NCBI GenBank assembly: GCA_964019055.1
Contig: OZ025207.1
Coordinates: 15,713,357 to 15,777,356, forward strand
Source: Anthopleura xanthogrammica
Taxonomy: Eukaryota > Cnidaria > Anthozoa > Actiniaria > Actiniidae
Reading direction: 5' to 3'
Length of the DNA stretch: 64,000 bases
The notes under the pieces are model-generated. The model saw only the letters and a list, made by a program, of their open reading frames with translations. It made no database searches and was not told the DNA's origin. Shown here piece by piece: positions 41,730 to 54,300 of this stretch. Every line of letters starts with the position of its first letter. The first letter of the stretch is position 1. The translations under genes were made by a program, and so were the position numbers.

Positions 41730-42302
41730 AATTTCCAAAGTAGATGTACAGTACGATGGCACTTTGAATCGAGATGTCGATGATAAACAATATGTTCAAT
41801 GTTAAGTGAATACCGTCCCTTGGGGCTTGTAAATAGAGCTTGTCACTGTCTAATTTACTCCACCCCCGTCAGGCAAACTTTGGTACTTGTACCCAGGCTC
41901 CTCGCAAACATATAAAATCATTCACTTTCTTTTTCGCATAAGAAAAATAATTCAAAATTATCACTCCTACGTCACTCCTACGTTATTATCTGGTAGAATT
42001 AAATAGTATATCTTAATAGATAAATTATTTGAAACGTTTTATCTGATCGTTTTAATTGAAAGGGTAACTAATCTTTGACCAATGGTCATGTTGGCTTATC
42101 AATCAAGCATTTTTTACATCAATTTCTAATTCACCATTTAATTAACATTTTGATGTTTTTAATACACTCTTTTGATCAATGTTGAGGCTGCGGTCAGCCA
42201 CCGCACATCCATCCCCTGTGGGGTGGGGTGGGGGAGTTAGTTACGACACTAGTTCAGGAATTTAGATCACGTGACCTACTCCTGTCTGTTGCAACTTCCA
42301 AG
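41730..42302. promoter_or_regulatory. Head-to-head promoter region, SDR-D / PPP4R1-like
   Basis: The two start codons diverge across 573 bp, so both promoters must lie here or overlap upstream exons. It contains a perfect E-box CACGTG (42268-42273), a G/C-rich patch with GGGGTGGGGTGGGGG (42222-42236), AT-rich sequence elsewhere and no clear TATA box at the expected distance. A bidirectional promoter is inferred from geometry alone. Confidence 0.5.
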
Positions 42303-42310
42303 ATGGCGGG
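42299..42310 (+). promoter_or_regulatory. TISU/YY1-like start element
   Basis: CAAGATGGCGGG overlaps the start codon (ATG at 42303) of the PPP4R1-like gene. It matches the TISU consensus SAASATGGCGGC at 11 of 12 positions and the YY1 site. TISU is known to direct both transcription start and scanning-free translation from very short 5' leaders. The last two bases belong to the donor site (exon 1 ends at 42309), so the spliced mRNA keeps only ATGGCGG. Confidence 0.5.
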
Positions 42311-45300
42311 TAGGTTCCAAACTTGGCTTTGAAATTATGCGCTCTTTCACTCTTGTATAACTCACTTTCTTTTTCAGATATAGGATTTTTAGTAGAGGAT
42401 ATTGACGATACAGAAGAAGACCAAGACGACGGTATGCTTTTTATCTCGTTTATTTATTTCTAAGTTGTTTTTTTAGTCGTTTGAAGTTTCGCTAGTTTGT
42501 CGAGAGTTCGGCGAAACGTCCAAACGACTTGTTTAAAATTTGAATCTTTCTTTGACCATAGAAGGGTGCGAGATGGAGCAAGATGATCCTTCAATACTCG
42601 ACCAAATAACCCCAGAGGAGCTGCTCAGTCCTATCATAAGAATGGAAAAATACATGCACAGCGATGTGATATTTAACAGGTAAAAAAAATCTAGCGATAT
42701 TGTACAACCCCTACACGTGGATGCACAGGACAACTTGCCTCTAAAATTTCACCGAATTTTCGTATTTTTCTTTTCTCTTGTTTTAGACAAATGGCTGCTA
42801 GGTACACTAGAGAAGCGCTTAATGCATGTCGTTCTAAAGAAGACGTCTACCACGTCTTACGACTTGTAGTTCGTCTCTCTGAAGACATCGGTAAGTACTC
42901 TCACTTGCACATCGACAAAGTAGTCTTGTATTTATTCTTGTAATCTCAGTTCTTATTTAAAGATTTACTTAATATTAGTTACTCTGTTTACTCTTGCCAT
43001 TGATTTCAGACTCTGTACGGTTTCTGTCTTATAAATTCAGTCACAAATCTACAGTTTTTCTTACGAAATAATAAAATCAAAATTATCATCGTCATTCTCC
43101 ACACTTTAACTTCTCAACCATAAATTGAAAAAAAATTTTACCGCATAAAAAGTTTTCCCCATCCTATTTATACATTTTCAAGTGAGCGCTGATTTTTTTC
43201 AACTTTAGCTGGAGAGAACGAGTAACACGATTATGGCTATACACTTATTTTCGATTACGTTTTATCGATATGAAAATATTTGACTAACTAATCCCATAAT
43301 TTAAATTGGTCGTATATATATCAGCGAAATTCTGTGCTTTGCAATCAGCTCACAACTTATTTGCTGTTTCCGGGTTAAATATACAACAGATATTTCAATT
43401 TTCTGATATGTCAAGTCTTAATCAGCAAATTAGGAGAAAACTTGAAAGATTCGTTACATAATGTCTATATTAACAATCATATATTCCATTTTATACAGAG
43501 CTGATTTTCAAAGTTTTAGGTCATTATGACATTTTGTACAAGTTTTTGTGTACTTTAAAGAAGTAAATTTTGAAATTAGCTATAAAAGTTTATTTAGTTC
43601 ATTGTTTTTAGATGATTATCACATTTGTTTTCAATAATCTAGCCACCTGCGAGCAGTTAAATACTTCATTTGGACATGTAATACTATGGATAATCTTTAA
43701 TGGTTCAATTAGAAGCATCTACATACAGCTGTACAAGCAAATTAATTTTGTATGCTTTTTTCAGCATCCATGGTATTTGATCTAAACCTTCAGACTCAAA
43801 TTTTTCAATACCCTGAAACATCCTCTGGGTTGATCAAAGTCAGGGCACAGCTAACTCACAGAATGAATCAGAATTTAGCATGTTAGGTTTCGCAGAGATA
43901 GGAAAACTGGAGATTACAGAGAAAAGTTTGCTTGTGATGCTAAGTCCAGGAATCGAGCCTGGGACCCTAGATATGACTGGTGCCACACATCTGATAGACA
44001 CTAAATTTGATATTCTGTTTATCATTGTACTGTATATGTGTGACAGGTTTGCTCACCATGCCTATCCTTTATTTACATTTATATTAGTTATACATAAATG
44101 GTTTTGGTATACAATAGAATACCTCCATGTACACATCACTTGGAATACCTACATGTACACGTCACATGAGAAAGCAATGTATAGCTATTTTTTTCCACAC
44201 CATTAAAAATACCTACATGTAAGCCCCAATATATAACATTGCCAACAATTCAACAGCTATCTTGCATTGTAATTAGCTGGGTATTTTTTCAATATGCTGT
44301 GGGACAAAAATGGGTGCAATTTGATGTGGATAATGTGGCATGCAAATTGTTTAGCGGGCATGTCAGCTGCAGTGAGGTATCATTCCATCAGCTGGGACTG
44401 ATTCAGGGAGGGGAATGGTATCTCAAGTAATATTCAAATACCATAAACAACCATTTCCTTTCTTCTCAATTTTGATTGGGTCTGACTTAATTCACCTTTC
44501 TCATAACACACATACTGACAATAGAAATACAAATCTCTTTGAGGTGAGATTTTCACACCTTTTGTTGTTGAACATAATTAGTGATTTATATTTAATGTAC
44601 TTTTGCTAAGTATACATAAGTCTTGCAATTCCAATGTAATAATACCAATAAGCATAATTCTACAGCACTTACTATATTTAACCATATTATAACCTCAAAA
44701 ATAATGAACTTTCAAAGTGACGGCTTTCTAATACAAAGTTCTAGTACACAATAACATAGATTTTTTATTATGTATTTTTAGTTTCACACAACCTCTGACA
44801 TGAGTAATGTATGTGTATTATTTGTACTCTGTGTACCTTTTACCCTCATACTTTAGCTCATGCTAAATAGAACAACTATCATTGTTAAAACAATTATTTC
44901 TGTGAAAAAAATTGTTTTGTACAAATATGAAGTATGCTACAATTTAAGATACAAGTTTCTGTGAGGTTTAGAATATTTGTTGTCTCACAGTTTTTGGCCT
45001 AAGCTGGACCATATTCTTTTACTAGTAAGAGCTGGTTACATGTTTAGAACTTGATATTGATTTTTATTCATGAGTTTCACATATCAAATTTGATCAAGAA
45101 TGAGTGAATGTGAGCAAGTGAGTGTAATGATAGGGAAAAGCAGTCGCTCCACGCTACAGTCCTTCACACAAATTTAACATTACCATTCCTTGAATACCAT
45201 CAACATCATTGTCATTACTTTTTTATTTCTTTATTTTTACTTTAAATATGAGTTACATGTACTTGTTAGGACTGTGTAAGTGTTTTGAATACAACAAATG

Positions 45301-48300
45301 AATAAGAAGGAAACCTATAAACACCATGTAGAGAAAGTTTGTAACTGTACTGATATTTTGTACCATAGTCCTTTATCAGAGTAAATGGTGTTTTATATTT
45401 GTACACATTATACATGCTTATCCTTGTCTAACTTCGTTGTTTACGAACATATTTTGTTCATGATGGGAATGAATGTAAACACGATCCTACCTATACTTTA
45501 CAGTGTGAATCAAAAAACCGTGGGCACCCATAAATAATTCAGAAATCCTTTATTGTTCATTGAACAATCAGAAATGACTTTCTAACTACAAGAATTTTAT
45601 TTGACTACAAATCAGTCAAACTTCTTGCAGTTAGAAAATTGTTTCAGATTCTTCAACAAACTATTTCTGGGTGCCCACGGTTTTTTGATTCGCACTGTAA
45701 CAAAATTGAGTTTCACTTTGTTTAGGCTACAAATTTTGCAACTTGTTTTGATGATTGATATTTTGCAGAGCCCTGTGTTAGAGTAGAACTCATGGAGCAG
45801 ATACCCCACGTGGCATTGTATTGTTATGAACACTTCTCATTGATGGAAGCAGTACCTCAATACATTCTCTATGTCATACTGAGATATCTTATGGATTCAA
45901 ATAATCAAGTCAGAAAAACAAGCCAGCATGTGCTCCTTGAGTTACTCAAGCATGAACTGGTGGAGAGAGGTAAGATTGTGTACCAATATATTAACTAAAT
46001 ATATATTGAAAAATTGTATGATATGGATGGTGGCAGGGTTAGAATTTCAATTTTTAATAACAAAATAAACTTATCTTTTGCATTGAGCAGCTACAAGATA
46101 ATGCAAATGCAAACACAAAGACTTAAGTATTTCTTTGCATTATCATTATCTTCTTAAAAGAGAACTAGCTAGAAAATGCAAGTTCGATTTCTTTTCACTC
46201 GAATTATCTTTTCGAATTATCGAATTTCAAACCCTGGGTGAACATTTTTATAAGTCAAATCATATTTTGAGAAGCCAGTAGGTTGAGTAGTAGTGGTCTA
46301 AATGTGCTAGCTTCCATAGGTGTAAAACCATTTTAGATTGGGTGCAATATTTTCCTATTTCAGACCACATTTCATTCCCTAGAATATCATTTCTTTGTTT
46401 ATCGTTGCACCTGTAAAGACTCATGAATGTGGATGCGACTCAAACAACGAATATTGTTCTCAATAGATTCAATGACAAGTGGTCTGAAATGGGAAAACAA
46501 TCTGCCAAAGCTAAAGAGGTCTATCACACGGCAATCACATGACTTTTTATACCAACTCATCAAACTGATTTGATTTTTCTATTTGTATACCAGTTATATT
46601 AGTTGTATCCAAATTCTGCTGGATGTGCCTTTAGTTAATCCTCTTTATTTTTGAGAGAGTGCTAATTCAGACATTTTTGTATTCGGTAAACACTTAATAT
46701 ACAGACAACGGTTTGTGTATGATGCTGAAACCAGCATGGATTATGGGTAGATACATTTTACATGTTTCAACCGCTTGATCACTAAGTATTGATGCACTTT
46801 CAAGACCAGTTATCAGTTTCACTTCCTGTAAGCATCCTCAAGCTGCAGTTTGTATCAAAAAGCTTTACTTGTTTGATAGGAAATGTGTCCCATAATGATC
46901 AACAGTCTCAGCTTTGTATATACAATATACAATAGGTTAAGTCCTTTTTGAAAATCATTTTTAGTGAAAAAGTCTCCTAAATAAAGATTATTATTATTAT
47001 CATCATCATCATCATCATCATTATTATTATTATTATTATTATTATTGTCGGTCTTTGGTGACTAACGTTATTGAAAAAAGTATATATACGACCATGTATA
47101 TATACATAACTAATAACTGAGACGTATAATATTATTAGGTTATTTTAGTTAACCTGTATCTCAAAATACTCTATATTCTTATTACAGCTAATTTACATCA
47201 TGCGTGACCAGTAAATCCGAGAATTCAAATGTAGTTTTCAAGTCTTCATATTAACATTTCAAATTTCATTTCAATTACCAAAAGAATTCACTTGCTAACC
47301 ATATCGCTAAGTATCAGCTTCAAAAAAATTATTTTAAAAATAAAAATATTATGAGTTGCCAAAGTTTTGATCATATTTGGTGCCGAGATTTGGAATTTCA
47401 AACGAAGCCACCAAAACTCCAATCAAAACATTGGGGTTACTGGTCACGCTTTGCGTAAATTAGCTGTAATCATATAAATTTGTGTAAAACATGGTTCTAA
47501 ACAAAACTTCTACTTCTACATTATTTATTTGCAACAATCCATGGATCATATATAGCAAATTCCAGTATACGTAAAAAAAAATGAATGAATGAACAAATTA
47601 TGTAAACAAATAATTTAAATAATATTAGAATAATGGAGCAAACGCATTTAAGCCATGAAATAAATCCAAAACTGACATTTACAAATAGTACCTTTTCAGC
47701 CACCATCACTCAACCAGAGCATCCACCACACAAAGACAGATACACTTTATTCTTTGTGCAATGAATGCCCCGGATGAGTGACAGTGACTAATAGCACTAA
47801 ACAGCCACTACTTGCTTACATCCATCCTGCATTCACTCCATGGCTTCAATGCGTTTGCTCTAGCTTAGATTGAAAAAAAGTTGTCAACGGCTTCCTTAAA
47901 GTTACGTGTAGAGGTAATATTTATAATATTTGATGGCAGACTATTCCAATCATTTATTGTTCGTGGCCAGAAGCTATACTTATATTCATCGCAAGATGTT
48001 TGTGATGCAATAAACTTCATTGGATCAGATTGTCTTGTTTTCAGTACAGTTTTATGTTTTACATAAGGTGGTATGTTTATTGCTGCTTGTCCATGTAGTG
48101 TCTTGTACATCAAAGTTAGTCTGTTCATTTTCCTTCTGTGCTCCAATGTTGGCCAATTAAGATGGTTTAGTGCTTGGGTGACACATCCTTCCTGTCTAGA
48201 GTAGGTTTTAGTAGAAATAAAATATTGTGATTGTCTTTTCTATCAGCTGATGTGGAAGATCAAATTTGCCCAGTGCTGATGCAGTTGACGGCAGGTGACA

Positions 48301-51300
48301 GCAGTGATGATTATCGGTCTGAAGCAGTGACAGTAAGTATATCATGAAATGAACAAAACCATCAGTAATATGCCATCAGCTGTATGTACAGTAATAGAAC
48401 AACCACAATATAATTATTATATGCTCAGACAGTGGGTTGTGAGTTGGTAATTAAGCAAGATACATCTAATTTCTTAATGACTTTAATACTTTCTTGGGAT
48501 ATTAGCTTTATGTAATAGAACATTAAGCACAAGAATGACTTAATTATGCTCAGATAGAGAGCTGTGAGTTGTTAAAGTGAGATTCATCTAGAAGTTCTTA
48601 TAATGAGTTTATACAAGAAAAGACACTTTGTGTTTGGTATTCAGGGCTCAAAATAACAATGACCCAATTGGCACTTGTCCAGCCAAACCCCTCTTAGACT
48701 GCTCACATGTTGGTCCACTGTGTCTCCTTATCATGCCAGCCTTTGAGCAGCTGTTATTTTAACCCTGGATAGAAAAAACAGATTTTTTTCATTCTTGGTA
48801 TTTCATGGTAACCTGGGATACATACATTTATTATATGGAATAGAGTGTGATATTGAGTGACATCAAAATAATAAAATTGATATCCCCACTCCCACTAGTG
48901 GCCAGTGGGGATACGATTTTTATCAACACTGGTGGTGTCAAATTTCGACCAAAGTCAAATTCTCCATTATTTTTCATTGAAGATTTCATAAAATAAATAG
49001 AACATTACATGACCGCTTGTGTTCTCACTCGTGAGAGATAATATCAACACTTGAAGATAAAATTTGTATCTCCACAGGACCATGTAATATCCTCTATGTA
49101 TCTAATACAATTTTTAAAATAATTAAATACAATAATTTAATAGGATTTAATTTAATAATATTATGGAGGGTCGTGGGTTCGAGCCCCATCTGGGGCTCAG
49201 AATTTTTTCTGAGTCCATTCAATATGGTACAATCACATATGTGATGTACCATAGTTTTATTGAGGTACTGCTTTCATCATGTCTACAAATCCTCTCCCCT
49301 GGATCCCCTCCCTAAGTAGTTTCCTCTCTCATCACCTTTTGCAAATCCTCTCCCCTGAATCCCCTCCCTAAGTAGTCTCCTTTCTCATCGCCTTTTGCAA
49401 ATCCTCTCCCCTGGATCCCCTCCCTAAGTAGTTTCCTTTCTCATCACCTTTTGCAAATCCTCTCCCCTGGATCCCCTCCCTAAGAAGTTTCCTTTCTCAT
49501 CACCTTTTGCAAATCCTCTCCCCTGGATCCCCTCCCTAAGTAGTCTCCTTTCTCATCACCTTTTGCAAATCCTCTCCCCTGGATCCCCTCCCTAAGTAGT
49601 TTCCTTTCTCATCACCTTTTGCAAATCCTCTCCCCTGGATCCCCTCCCTAAGAAGTTTCCTTTCTCATCACCTTTTGCAAATCCTCTCCCCTGGATCCCC
49701 TCCCTTATTAGTTTCCTTTCTCATCACCTTTTGCAAATCCTCTCCCCTGGATCCCCTCCCTTATTAGTTTCCTTTCTCATCACCTTTTGCAAATCCTCTC
49801 CCCTGGATCCCCTCCCTAAGAAGTTTCCTTTCTCATCACCTTTTGCAAATCCTCTCCCCTGGATCCCCTCCCTAAGAAGTTTCCTTTCTCATCACCTTTT
49901 GCAAATCCTCTCCCCTGGATCCCCTCCCTAAGTAGTTTCCTTTCTCATCACCTTTTGCAAATCCTCTCCCCTGGATCCCCTCCCTAAGAAGTTTCCTTTC
50001 TCATCACCTTTTGCAAATCCTCTCCCCTGGATCCCCTCACTAAGTAGTCTCCTTTCTCATCACCTTTTGCAAATACTCTCCCCTGGATCCCCTCCCTAAG
50101 TAGTTTCCTTTCTCATCACCTTTTGCAAATCCTCTCCCCTGGATCCCCTCCCTAAGTAGTTTCCTTTGTACTGTCATCATGGTACCCTTCTGTAAATTTT
50201 GCTCTGGTTCCACTTCCTTGATACTTCTCTTGTGTCACCATGGTAAATGATTTGGACCATTACATTTAACATTACTGTGTTCTTGTCCTTCTAGCTCATG
50301 AGCAAGATGGCTCCCCTTATTGGTCCAGATATTACTGAGAGATATTTTGTCCAGAGGTTTGAAGGACTGTGCTGTGATACACTATTCCATGTCAGGAAGG
50401 TATGAATCAAAGCAATTAACAAGTACTGAAATAATCATAATTATATGGTTAAGTTGTGACTTGCAAGATTATGTTTATCCAATGTTTGTACATTGATGGT
50501 TTGCAAGGATTCCCAAAATATTGAGTGAAATGACAAAGACATGGCAGCAATGTTGGTGGTGTAAACAATGGAAGCTCATAAAAAATCTTATGTTAGTACT
50601 GTACCATCAACATGGCCTCAATAACGTAATTTATGACGCTCATTACGAGAACCACTTACTCCAGTGATCAGAGGATCTGATAAGAGTTTAGGAGTATTCC
50701 TAATAGGGGCTCCATCCTTGTCATTTTCAACTCAATTGTTTTCTCTGTTGTTTTTAAGTTGAATAAGTGAATGAATAATGAATGACTTTATTTTACTAGG
50801 GTTACACAGTTGACAGTAATAATCTTTTGTAATTATTAATTCTTACCAGGTTTGTGCGTCAACATTTGGGGATATTTGTAATGTGGTTGGACCAGAATTA
50901 ACTACTGAAAGATTGGTAAGAATGCAATATCATAATTATGTATAATGATGCAGGGCTCAAAATAGCGGCTGGTCAACGGTCAATGTCTGGCCAAATTTGG
51001 TACTGAAACAATCAGTTACGGTTTTGAATGGACGTGTTGACCAGTCGTTTTTGAAAAAATGAATAAATAAAATATCATACACTGGACATCTTGACCTGCG
51101 TATGACTTGCCGTTATTTTGAGCCCTGTGATGTAGTCCTTGGAATGGCTTTGTGATATCATATTATAGTTACATGAACTTTGTGCCAAACATTTGATGTC
51201 AAATAAAGCCTTACAGTGTTTTCCATTAGTTGGGACTGACCAGCCAGACCAGTCAATTTAAAATGGAGAAGGCCTTTTTCTCTATTGTTTCCCGATTTTT

Positions 51301-54300
51301 ATATATATCCCTCAGAATAGTAAATAAAATTTAGAAATTGTTTGATCTGGCTGGACAGTTATTATTAATAACATAATTCTCTTTGTGAACTGACTGGTCT
51401 GGCTGGACAGTTATTATTAATAACAGAATTCTCTTTGTGAACTGACTGGTCTGGCTGGCCAGTTATTATTAATAACAGAATTCTCTTTGTGAACTGACTG
51501 GTCTGGCTGGCCAGTTATTATTAATAACAGAATTCTCTTTGTGAACTGACTGGTCTGGCTGGACAGTTATTGTTAATAACATAATTCTCTTTGTGAACTG
51601 ACTGGTTTGGCTGGACAGTTATTATTAATAACATAATTCTCTTTGTGAACTGACTGGTCTGGCTGGCCATTTATTATTAATAACAGAATTCTCTTTGTGA
51701 ACTGACTGGTCTGGCTGGACAGTTATTGTTAATAACATAATTCTCTTTGTGAACTGACTGGTCTGGCTGGCCAGTTCTTATTAATAACAGAATTCTCTTT
51801 GTGAACTGACTGGTTTGGCTGGACAGTTCTTATTAATAACAGAATTCTCTTTGTGAACTGACTGGTCTGGCTGGACAGTTCTTATTAATAACAGAATTCT
51901 CTTTGTGAACTGACTGGTCTGGCTGGACAGTTCTTATTAATAACAGAATTCTCTTTGTGAACTGACTGGTCTGGCTGGACAGTTCTTATTAATAACAGAA
52001 TTCTCTTTGTGAACTGACTGGTCTGGCTGGCCAGTTCTGACTAATGGAAAGTGCCCTTAGTTATAAGATACTATCTTGTATTTAAATCTTTCTTTTCTTT
52101 TCATTATTAGTTACCTGTGTTCTTCCGCCTTTGTCAAGACGGTGTTTGGGGAGTGAGAAAGGTAAAATCATTCATTTGTCACTTTAAGTGACTATCATAT
52201 TATCTAACAAAGTAGACCAATTAGAAGTGAGCTGTAGATTGTATTAAAAACTCCTGAGAATGAAAGAATGTGATTTGCTGAGATCAATATGCTACTGATA
52301 CTGCTCACTTCTGATTGGCTCAAAAACCTCTGGGAATGAAACAATGTGATTGGCTGAGATCAATATTATACTGACTCTGCTCTCTCCTGATTGGCTCAAA
52401 AACTCTTCGGAATGAAAAAATGTGATTGGCTGAGAACAATATTATACTGACTCTTCTCTCCCCTGATTGACTCCAATTTTCCCTCTTTATTCTGATTGGT
52501 TAACTTTGTAAAAGAGTTCCTTGCAATTAGATTGTCTGCAGAGGTCGAAATTGTTCACTCCAAATAGAGTTGTATTAGAAAAGTTCCTATCTGATCATTT
52601 TTCTTTGTTTTTAGTCATGTGCCGAGTCATTCATGAGTGTTTCATCAGCCTGTCCCAAGGATGTCAGAACTACAGATCTAGCTGATGTCTTTGTTAACCT
52701 TCTTAGTGATAAGTCTAGATGGGTAAGTTAATGCAAGTCCAAGTGTGTGTATAAAAAGGTTCATAAGTTCTCATACAGTATATACCCCAAATATCCAATT
52801 CGATTATCAATTTTTTTTGCTGGACATGTGACCAATCAAAGTGGGTGACAAAATTTGTTGCGGTTGATTGTTATTTAAATTGCCAACCAGAAATCTATTG
52901 GACAGTCCAACAAAGCAAAGTGAGAAACCTTATCATTGATATGGTCGGCATGGTAACATGACAATGGCAATGCTTATAAACATTATGTCCACCTATATTA
53001 CTGATCAAGAGGATTCAGGCCTAAAAGTAGTTTGCCTGGATAAGTGCCGATTTTGGTCAGGCATCTCCATCAATTAACTGACCCATTATTTTTTGCCCAG
53101 TGCTTCACCATCAATAATTGTTTAAATTCTGATGAAATATTTTTCCATTTCCAGGTCCAGATGGCAGCCTACCAGAATCTTGGCCCATTCATCTCCACAT
53201 TTGCTGACCCAAGCACTAGTGGTTTTTATATTGATGAGAATGGAGCTCTTTGTCCTGTGCCAAAGAGTGAAGAGCATGATGAAGGTGTTGCCTCTCCTAC
53301 CCACACTGAAGCTGAATCTACTGAAAATACTACCACAGCAGAGAGGTAAACTTTGTCATTGATAAGTCCCCCCTCCCCTCCCCCCACTGTTTCTAAAAAC
53401 TGATAAAGACAGTGAAATTATAGGGAAGAATCTTTAAAATACATCTCTGCTTAAGGATGCCTGCAGAGAAAATTTAAACATGTACCTGTACCTTCCTTCA
53501 AAACTTCATTTATTATTAATATGCTGAAACAACTTCTGGGCTGATTTAAGTCAGGGCACAGCTAACTCACAGATGGAATTTACCTTGGTGAAGGAAGGAA
53601 ACCAGAGAACCTGGATAAAAAACCCTCAAATTGAGGTAGATACCCAGGAAACTCTACTCAAATGAGTGTTTGTAATGCCAAGTAGATGGGTAGCATGGGT
53701 GGTGTATGCTGGTAACGCGTTGTCTTTCACCACCGGTTTCAAAGGTTTGGCTCACAGGTTTGAGCCCTGTGGACTCCATAATCATGTGAATTGAGTTTGT
53801 TTGATGTGTTGTTCTTTCCTGTGCTACAAGGGTTTTCTCTGGGTACTCCGGTTTCCTCCCTCCGTAAAAATTAACATGTGAGTGAGCGTTGTGTGCATAG
53901 AATATCAAATGTAGTGGTGGTGTGTGAGTGAAACGTGTCCCCAATTAGTGCAGAAGTGCTAGAACGACTAGACACTTATTTATTTTACATGTATTTGTTA
54001 TTTATTAAGTCTGGGAATAGAAAATGGGGACCCCAGAGGTGAAAGGCATGTGCACTACCTCCCACTCTCCCACCCTTGATTCCTTCAACATATTAATTAT
54101 CATTTAGTGTTAATGCATCATTTGCCTAACTAACTTGTCAACTGTCACATTAAGGCAAGGTGTAAATCTAACTAATATAGGCAAGAAAGTGATAGCAACT
54201 AGGAGGTAACCATGGCAACTTAGGTGTCAATCACCTTCACCTCTCACACAGATTGCTATATAGTCTAAGCAATCTTACCTGTTGTTGAAAGCCACCTCCC

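Noticed and set aside
49270..50172. CRISPR-like regular repeats
   Set aside because: Units are contiguous with no unique spacers, and the context is a eukaryotic intron; it is a minisatellite. The same holds for 51.3-52.0 and 58.7-59.6 kb.
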